Shown here one piece after another: positions 55,712 through 64,000 of a DNA stretch of 64,000 bases. Source of the stretch: Petrosia ficiformis (taxonomy: Eukaryota > Porifera > Demospongiae > Haplosclerida > Petrosiidae); the NCBI GenBank assembly GCA_947044365.1, contig OX345637.1:13362916-13426915 (forward strand), written 5' to 3'. The notes beneath the pieces are model-generated. The model saw only the letters and a list, made by a program, of their open reading frames with translations. It searched no databases and had not been told where the DNA came from. The translations under genes and the position numbers were made by a program. How positions within the stretch are numbered: the first letter of the stretch is position 1; each line of letters starts with the position of its first letter.

Positions 55712-56755
55712 TCAGAGAGGAATAAAACATTTCTCAACATTTTCAAATTGAGTTCCTCCTTCAACTGTATAATGTCCGGTGATATCAAAATCAAACTAAT
55801 AGTGAAAAAAATAAGAAAGTAAAAAGTTTAGTACATATTTACTATCTAGGCCGCTTTTGATCAGTTATCTATAATAATTTAGTGCAGTTATCAATACAAT
55901 TTCTACATGAATCCTAAGGTGTCTTGGTACCAAGCCTTAAATAAAAAAATAATGTAATCTTCCTTAGTTTTTTGTAATAGGTCATTAAAACTAGTTTTAC
56001 TTTCAGGGATTTAACAATACAATTATCTGTTTTGTTGAAAGCTTAATTTTACTACGTAAGTATACAATATTTGCTGAACCTTATTGACCTTTCCCCACAC
56101 AGGTAGAGTGGAGGGTTATTGTAATTGTTTTGTCTGCTTAAAAATGTTGTGATCAAGTAGAAGTTAGGTAGTGACAACTACAATTGGCTCTATGTTTTCT
56201 GCCATGACGTTATTGTCCACATGATTCAAACATAATTAATTGTACACATGGCAGTTCTTGTTTCGTTACATTCATCCTTTAAAGTAGTATTGGTGATTCT
56301 AACAAGTAAGACTCCTTATTTGCCACTGCGATAATTATATATTTTGTATCAATAATTAATTAATATTTTATTCACCTTAATAATTATACATTACTGCATC
56401 AATGCATCCATTGAATCTTTAGTCAATACCCACTTGAGGATATTCAGTAAGGTTTGGAATAATACCAATATATACACTGATTTGATAAATTGATACCACT
56501 GTTGAAATGTGTCTGTGTACGCCTAATGTAATTCAAACACAATAGGTAGTTCTTTTGTATGATTTTTTCATTTATTTTTACCACAAAAAATAGGCATGGA
56601 ATCAAGAATGTAATAAAAATCAGTACATCCACCAGTTTTACGCATTCACCTCTAGTAGTCCCAGATCTACCAGGTTTCCATCTATCTCATAATTGACTGA
56701 AGACAAGTAAGTAGCTTTTATAGTGTGCCATACATTTAGATCAATAACTGATGTT
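55712..56755 (-). pseudogene. Partial duplicate of the gene 3 laminin-G exons
   Basis: Three blocks copy the last three exons of gene 3: 56755-56650, 56522-56395 and 55795-55712. The match extends beyond them to about 57165 (compare 60340). The last block is intact (VEGGTQFENVEKCFIPL then stop). The first has lost its acceptor AG (CACAC instead of CACAG) and 8 bases. The middle one has a frameshift and an in-frame TAA. The first laminin-G exon has no copy. It is downstream of gene 3 on the same strand, so a tandem partial duplication. Confidence 0.8.
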
Positions 56756-57844
56756 GTGTGGACACATGTCATAAAAATATATAATTATGCTTAAAAGTAT
56801 TTATTTGCCAAAATGCATTGACCGCCCTATGCAATGCTTGTATTATTTGAGGTTTAAAGTTAATGTTACAGTTATAGTATTAGACTGTAAACCAATTCAC
56901 TAAATTACAATGTGCTAAAGGGCCTGACAAAGCTCAGAAAAATGAAAAAGAAGTTTGCTGAAATGTTATTGTGATGCAAACAGATGTTACTACACATCAT
57001 GTACTGTCAATCAAATAGGAATATAAGTTCATTCTACACTAATAATTATTATTAAACATTGTAGAGCATATTATATATAATTTATCTAAATTTCTCCCGA
57101 ATGTTCCTGTTCTAATCATATTTGCGCAATGTCTTGTACTCACAAAATTGGCACAGTATGATTATGCCAAAACATATAATCAGTGATGCACTAATAATCA
57201 TCTGATCAGTGAATAAATATGGTTATTATAGCATATCGGTTATCTGCAAATTCGTACTGATAGCCAGGAAATGTTATGCACATGTGCAATGTCAATTCTA
57301 TACACTCGTACGTGTTCAATTTATACATGTGTTAAATTCTCTTATTAAAACCCATTGCACTTACCATGTTGCTACACATGTATTTATAAAAACTATATAA
57401 CTTTGAACTAGTAGGTGGTAAATACATGTATTCAAAATAAGTAATGATAATTTATTATGAGTTATACACATTGCACATGTAATATTATGTACACAAAGTT
57501 TCTTGTACATGTAGTTTGTTTACTTTATTACAATAATTATGTAAGTGTGAAAATATCTAATTAGTATCGGCAGATTTATGTATACAATTATCGATAAAAA
57601 TCCATATTGGTACATCACTACATATAATTATAAGGAAATATAACAAATGCAATAAGTAATAGTTATGATGAATAATGTATATAATTAATATAATCTGATG
57701 GATGAGAATTTTAGCTGCACTTGTTGAATACATGTAATACTAATCTACTTTCATTTATCATTATATTATAGTCACTAAGTTTATATGATGACGGCTCTGA
57801 AGAATATGAAATGAAGTAAATACTGCACCGTTAATTATCATAAT
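56756..57844. other. Duplicated intron sequence, then non-coding
   Basis: To about 57165 this matches the gene 3 intron around 59860-60340 (for example GAAGTTTGCTGAAAT and GGCAATGTCTTGTACTCAC, the latter as CGCAATGTCTTG here). The rest has no gene. Confidence 0.55.
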
Positions 57845-58127
57845 AACAAAAATTTGCACATGTGCAATAACAAAAAAGCAATTTTTGTTGTTTGTTCACT
57901 GGAAACTCCGTAATTATATGCATAATATTAATGATTTATATGATTATAATTATACAATTGTTTAAATTAGCAAAATTATTATAATTATTATAATAATTTT
58001 ACTAATTTAAACAATTGTATAATTATAATCATATAAATCATTAATATTATGCATATAATTACAGAGTTTCCAATGAACAAACAGCAAAAATTGCTTTTTT
58101 GTTATTGCACATGTGCAAATTTTTGTT
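57845..58127. repeat. 283-bp near-perfect palindrome
   Basis: The left arm starts AACAAAAATTTGCACATGTG and the right arm ends with its inverse. Arms of about 138 bp differ at only a few positions, and the centre is an AT-only stretch near 57986 with almost no loop. It could extrude as a cruciform. No coding; a foldback MITE is likely. Confidence 0.92.
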
Positions 58128-58654
58128 AATTAAGAAAGAAGATCATAATTAATCATGATCATGTACTATTAGTACTAACAGTGGGAAAGTGAGAATTTAA
58201 TAATTATATTGATATTTAGTGGCTTTGATTTAGCCTATGTTCATTCTTGTATGCCGAAGAGCAATATTTGCAAGTTGAAGTTGCAGCTGTTGACTGTTTT
58301 GAGGAAATAGCAGACGCAGTGAAAACAGCATATAAAAATGGGTGTAAACCATCTTTAATTTAATAATAATTGCTAATGATTCTATTTCAGCAACTTTTGT
58401 CCAATAATTATAATAATTATTATTATTATTAGTGCATCACTAATGTCAAGGAATATGATAATAATAAAACTTACACAAGCACAATTTAACTTTAATATAT
58501 AATTGGAATTTGTTTTTCATAAAATTAATTAAAAGTCACACTATAATTATAATTATATAAAAATTATAACGAAACTTGAGAGATGTTGATATCATTGGCA
58601 AATCAAATGCAATCAAATTGTGGAAAATGTCTTCAACAAACATTTGTAGATGAT

Positions 58655-61600
58655 TCAAAGAGGAATAAAACATTTCTCAACATTTTCAAATTGTGTTGCT
58701 CCTTCAACTGTATAGTGTCCATCGATGTCAAAATCAAACTAACATGAAAAAAATACATTTGTTGTAATCTCTATGCCTCCAGTTTTGATTCACTATAAAT
58801 TATAGTAAGGTTTAATCCATACATGGCTTACATGAATCTGAAGGCCTTCGTACCAAAGAGGTTTATTTGTAATAAACAATAATAAAGTACAATTAACTAT
58901 ACATGTACTCTAACTGGTATGAAGCAAGTGGAGTTCAGATGTCTGATTTGATATTGCTATTTAACTTTCCTACAAACAAAATAATGTACACTTTCTATCA
59001 TTTTTCATAATAGGTCATAAAAATTAGCTTTAGCAACAAACATTTTACATTAAGCTAATAACTTCATGAGATATACCATTATTCTATCAAAACTAGAACA
59101 TAACTTGTAACCATGGTAACAAATAGAACTATTGCTTGTAGCTACTAGTATACAGTGTTTCAAGAATAGAGGGTGACTAGCTAATAGCTGGCTTGCTTTA
59201 TGTGTCTGTACCCACATTTTCTAGCTTGTTTCGAGCCTATTGCTGGCAAAGCACTGCTTCAAACAGGTAGTGCCACAATCTAGCTCCACCTAACAATTAT
59301 GGGATAATTAATAACGTGAAGGTTCCTGTTTTTTCTTAGGACTGGAGAGTCTAACAATTAAGAGCAAAACATATGAGTATGGGCATTTTTTTATCGATAA
59401 TCTGTTTTGTATAGTGAAGGTTGTGTGTAATCAGATGCGTTAAACTTACTGTATCAATGCATCCATTGAATCCTTTAACAACAGCCACTTGAGGATAGTC
59501 AGTAAGTGAGTTTGGAATATTTCCAATATACAAAAACCCACTTGATAATTTGACATAGCTGTTGGAATGTGTCTGTGTCCCCTGGATATCCTATTGTAAT
59601 GAAATACAATTAGTACTTCTTTTGTATGATCATTGTTTACTTAATCTTTATAATTACGATATAAAAAGAATATAAATGGAATCAAGGATGTGGACATTGT
59701 AATAAAAATTAGTATATTCAACAGTTATATGCATTCACCTCTAGTAGTCCCAGATCTACCAGGTTTCCATCTATCTCAAGAAATACATAATTGACTGAAG
59801 ACAAGTAAGTGACTTTTATGGTGTGCCATACATTTAGATCAACAACTGATGTTCTGTGGATACATAAATGATTATTATATATTTATTTGCCTAAATGCAC
59901 AGGCCAACGTATGCAGTATTATTGTATGCTCCTGTTATTGAGATTCAATTATAATTATGTTAGAGTTATTATTACAGTAGCAATTCACTAAGCAAGGTAA
60001 GTATATATATATTGCCATTAAAAAATTTAATGCTTTTAAGCAAATTCAAGGGTCTGAGAAGAATAAAGGAATAGGCATACAATGTGTACGTATCTCAAGA
60101 TGAGAGGTGAAGAAATATCAAAAAGGAAGTTTGCTGAAATAAAATTCTGATATAAATAGCTAGCCGTTACCACACGTTTACCTCATCAATTAAATAGTAA
60201 GTTCATTCTACAGTAATTATTATTGAACATCATAGAGAATATAATATAAGATTACATAATTTATATGCATTTCTCCCAAATATTCCTGTTTTAATCTTAT
60301 TTGGGCAATGTCTTGTACTCACAAAATTAGCACGCTACACATATTTATAGGAAACATGTATATACATAATACTCCCTAATAACAAATGCAAAAATGCTTA
60401 GACTTACCGAAGAAGAATTTTGTGGTTTCCAGTACTCATGCCAAATTCCACACTTTGCTCCCTCATCTGTAGTAAGATATATGATCCACTACCATTACTG
60501 TACTGTGAAGCAAACAATAAAAGCCCAGCATTATCTTGAGGATGAAATGAAGTTTTCAGAACTATACGTCGTATTGAACGATAGAACTGTGTCTGGTACT
60601 CTACATATCCAGATCCATCAAACTTCCAACCTATAGTGAGCAACTCTGCAATGTATAGTAATGACATTCATTATGACTGACTTTCAGGTAAAAGTAAAAT
60701 AGAATTAGATTACCAAAACGTAATCCAAGCTAGGTCATGCACTATGCTACTTTGTTATTTTAGTAATTAATTTTGTCATACGAGTACCATCCTGACCTTG
60801 TTCTGCATATGTTTTTTTTGTTTTGATATAATATATCCCTATCCATTACAATTATATCATATTTTCAATAAATAGTCTATAATAAAATAACTACTATAAT
60901 ATTTTATTAATGACCACTTACTGAAGTTAGTACTACTAGTAATATTAAACTTTCCATCCAGATTACTAAATGACACTTGTATAGTATATATCATGTCTGA
61001 TTGAAGTGTAATGGTATCCACAGTAGTGAGGACATGATCTTGTGATCCTTCCATTAACATTACATCATTAATATTTTGTATTGTAGTATCATCAGTTGAA
61101 TCAGTAATCAATATATCAATAGTAGTGGGATATTCACCAGGACATAGTTCACTAACCTGTGAAGTATTTGGTATGTATATATAGTAACATACTATATAAT
61201 ATATACACATATTGATCACATATGCTTACATGAGTATGTGCATACAGACCAATCAGTTTACATAAATACTTACAAATGTATACAAACAGTTTACTTACAT
61301 CCACTTGCAATGTTACTGGGAGGAAAATATTATTACCAGTGACTACTGGTGGAATGGTTACTGGTATATTGAAATCATCTGAAGGAACTATCAAGAAAAT
61401 AGTGAATTCAAGATGCCACAATAAAATATTAATCACAATTATTATATACTCCACTCTCTACTCCATAATTAAATATAGAGGAGCATATATCAATTGAATT
61501 AATAACTTTTCATGCAAAAACAAAGTTGTTAAAATAACTAATTAATTTGTTAGCACAGTTGCAACACTGTAAAAAATTGTTTGTTGTTTCCATCAATTCG

Positions 61601-62681
61601 TATGGTTTGTTATATACAATGTCATACGTCTATAAGTACTACAGTATGAATAATGTGTGCCCCCTATAGTACAGAGTTATGCTATATCATGTGACAAAAG
61701 TTTACTATAACTAGCTGCTTTGACAGTGACACTGTTACTGTCAAGCAGTACTTGTTTTACAATATACCGAGTTACTTAGCTGCATTGACAGTGACACTTT
61801 CTATCAAGCAGTATGAATGACATCTAGCTTTGCAGCTTGCTCTTCCTTCATAACAATTTTTTATGTTTAATGTCTATAATTATAGAAATGAAATTCACAT
61901 AACCAATTAAAATGGTTAAAATAACAAATCAGTTTTTACAGTGATATAGGAATATACCAATAAAGTTAGTATACTCTATTGCATTATAGCATTATAAAAC
62001 ATTTTGGTTATATTAATTATTTGTATACCTGTTTGAAAGTATAGTGATGATATAGTAGTCTTTTCTCCATTACCTGCTCCATTATAACCTGCTACTGTTA
62101 TACTGATCTCATCACATGGATCAGTATTATTAGGAGCTGTTAACACATAGTAAGTATCAGTAATAAATTCAGATATATTGAACATGATACTAGTAACTGA
62201 TATGTTATATCCAGTGATATGTGTCTCAGGAAGAGTGAATGGTGGATTCCATGAGATATTGAGACTTGAGGAATCAACAAACTTATAGCGTACAACAACT
62301 GCTGATAACCGATCTAGATTTTAGAAATGGTGGATAATCATGATTTCAGTGGTAAAAGAATGTCATCTTTACCTTGTACCAATAGAATAGCTGTTTCACT
62401 TACTACTGTGAATAATTCAATACCAACAAAATTCCAAGCTATACAGTACACTTCAGTATTATTGTATTTTGTCATAGCAGTTGCTGTTAGAGTTCTTCTT
62501 ATTGTAGTATCATTCAGATCTTCAGTAAGTTGTTGCATGAAACCTTTATTAACAACAATCTGGTCTGATGCAGACGTGCCATTCACAAAAAACACAATCA
62601 GACTTGCTTCCACAGCAACACAGTTGAACTCCACTTCATCACCATTAACAGCATTAACACTGTTAAATACGTTTAATAATT
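58655..62681 (-). CDS. Gene 3: Ig-FN3-LCPG module-laminin G protein (5' partial)
   Basis: Exons, 5' to 3' on the minus strand: 62681-62373 (Ig; VNGDEVEFNCVAV...NTEVYCIAW), 62313-62029 (FN3; [20 protein letters not shown]), 61387-61299 (PVVTG), 61156-60922 (LCPGEYPTTIDILITD), 60645-60408, 59853-59739, 59590-59450 and 58738-58655 (stop TGA). Phases agree throughout (1,1,0,1,2,0,0). The last four form one laminin-G domain: WKFDGSGYVEYQTQ, DNAGLLLFASQY, LEIDGNLVDLGLLE, GFLYIGNIPN, FNGCID and ENVEKC, the closing Cys pair. No membrane segment follows, so it may be secreted. Ig and FN3 exons are close relatives of gene 2's. The 5' end with signal peptide was not found and may be outside the window. 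Confidence 0.82.
60790..60845. repeat. Possible solo end of MITE subfamily B
   Basis: In an intron of gene 3, CCTTGTTCTGCATATG, TTTTTTTGTTTTGATATA and ATATATCCCTAT resemble the right arm of the 10361-10665 MITE. The match is short. Confidence 0.35.
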
Positions 62682-64000
62682 CTGTGAAATAAATACAAGT
62701 GCTTGTTCAATCTAGAATATATACACTAACAATTATTATAAACTATATGTGTATTAATTATGACTGCAAATGAGAACTACAGGCGCCTCACTTGCTATAT
62801 AATAACATACCCTCTCATGCTTTGTAAAATTCATAAATATTTGATGTATATATAATTTTGCATAATAATGGCTGCGTCTACTCCAGTATAATATGTACAA
62901 CTGATGATGCTATAAAGATACATGTGCCCACAACAAACTTGGACAGAATATACCTTGTTGCCAAAAAGGTAAATGGCATCCAAACAAAAGAATACTCAAC
63001 TCTGTGTGCATGAAGTGTGTCAATGATTGAAAATGGAGATTTAAGATTAGTCATACATAATTATCTGTTTTTGCTTCTGTGTTCTATCTGTTAGTGAATG
63101 TGAGTATATACTCTCAAAATTTGTCGATAGCACACTGGATTAGCTGCTCTATAAAATTATTACTAATAAAGTTTTGAACATAACTTTGCTTCTATGGAAT
63201 TCAAGCCACAAATATAGCTTCTCACACTATTAGTTAATGGGCCAAATGATTGTTCTATATGAATGATTGAGTTCATTTACTAATTACTTAATGATGTACA
63301 TCATTGTTCATGACCAATTAATTTACTAGTGGGGGTAGCTGTGGATACATTCCTCATTGTGACCATAATTATACACTTCATACTTCACTTTTAGTAAATG
63401 ATGCATATAAATATTCCAATGTACTATAAATGAATTTAAAGATTACAAATACTTATGGAGTTGTGTACTCTAGGTAACATAGATCACCAACAACATTTTA
63501 CCTTTATTACATGGCCACTATTCAGCAACAAAATTAATGGTACATTGAAGTTGTTTCGAAACTTATATAACCAATCAAAAACTTACATAAGCTTGTGTCT
63601 CTTATGATTTCAGTTTATAATAGAAATGTTGGAACACTGATTCTTAGCTCCAGTCAGCAATATTGGTGATGTTGCTCAAATTGTTTGCTCCTGGACAGAT
63701 ATTTTTAAAATGATCTGCCTTTTGTAAAATGGTCTAAAGAATTAGTTACCATGCTAAAGTAGAGGCAGTAATGGGGTTTGACCATGCTGATGAGACACTT
63801 TTGTTTTGATCTCAGATAAATTGGTAGGTTTTATATTCATTTGGGAAGACAAGAAAATAGAATGAATAGTTGCCATGTTTCTCTGATATGGGCTTTCCTG
63901 ATAGTGCTTTCTCTTAGAGAGTTCTGTAATTGCATGGATAAATGTAGTTAATAGAGGACATGCATAAGTGCTGGTAATGACCTGCTGAGCACTGTAGAGG
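62682..64000. other. Upstream side of gene 3; no exon recognised
   Basis: An acceptor (TTTCACAG on the minus strand) precedes the Ig exon, so more exons exist to the right. None with a signal peptide or domain was identified up to the window end. Confidence 0.45.

Noticed and set aside
60394..60636. Plus-strand 80-codon frame
   Set aside because: It is the opposite-strand shadow of the first laminin-G exon of gene 3, which has correct splice borders and domain text.

Overview
The window looks like nuclear DNA of an early-branching animal, most probably a demosponge such as Amphimedon (inference). It is AT-rich and has compact multi-exon genes with short GT..AG introns. Ig, FN3, laminin-G, ZU5 and Death modules sit among dense, mutually nested transposons. 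No bacterial operons, CRISPR arrays, rRNA or tRNA genes were seen.

Three related cell-surface genes frame the window. Gene 1 (before 10 to 5732, +, 5' end outside) has an ectodomain module I call the PVVTG/LCPG module, a Thr/Ser-rich repeat stalk, one membrane helix and a short tail. Gene 2 (34311-48135, +, possibly starting with a signal-peptide exon at 22839) has Ig, FN3, the same module, a membrane helix, tyrosine-rich tail exons, a ZU5 domain, a probable UPA-like region and two Death domains. This order resembles UNC5 netrin receptors. Gene 3 (62681-58655, -, 5' end not found) has Ig, FN3 and the LCPG exon but ends in a laminin-G domain and a stop codon, with no membrane segment seen. Exon phases agree across every junction I could follow, and module borders are phase 1, so the family looks built by exon shuffling. 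Beside them lie a broken duplicate of the laminin-G exons (55712-56755, -) and a truncated receptor tyrosine kinase remnant (52974-53960, +).

5.7-34 kb is a transposon graveyard. It holds: a broken Ty3/gypsy element on the minus strand (RT 16.4-17.0, RNase H 14.1-14.5, integrase end 12.7-12.95 kb); a Copia 3' end with its LTR (12.98-13.8 kb); a 618-bp TIR element carrying a RecQ-helicase exon (15115-15732) inside another TIR element; a solo LTR split by a 2.2-kb hAT element (23574-25741); a shortened Crypton-like recombinase (27673-28312); six copies of a MITE whose arms carry ATGTAGGGAT; and a small element with a telomere-like TCTAGGG interior.

The largest intron of gene 2 contains a Copia retrotransposon (37568-43780, -) with 5-bp target duplications and a primer site matching the anticodon arm of initiator tRNA-Met. 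One of its LTRs holds a complete 459-residue Crypton-like tyrosine recombinase gene (39252-37873, -). Between genes 2 and 3 lie a dihydrodiol dehydrogenase pseudogene (48840-49700, -) and a decayed KDZ transposase gene (50398-51985, +).

Genes 1 to 3 plausibly act at the cell surface in adhesion or recognition; gene 2 could pass a signal through its Death domains. Those roles are inferred from domain order only. All assignments are by eye from motifs; no database search was run.
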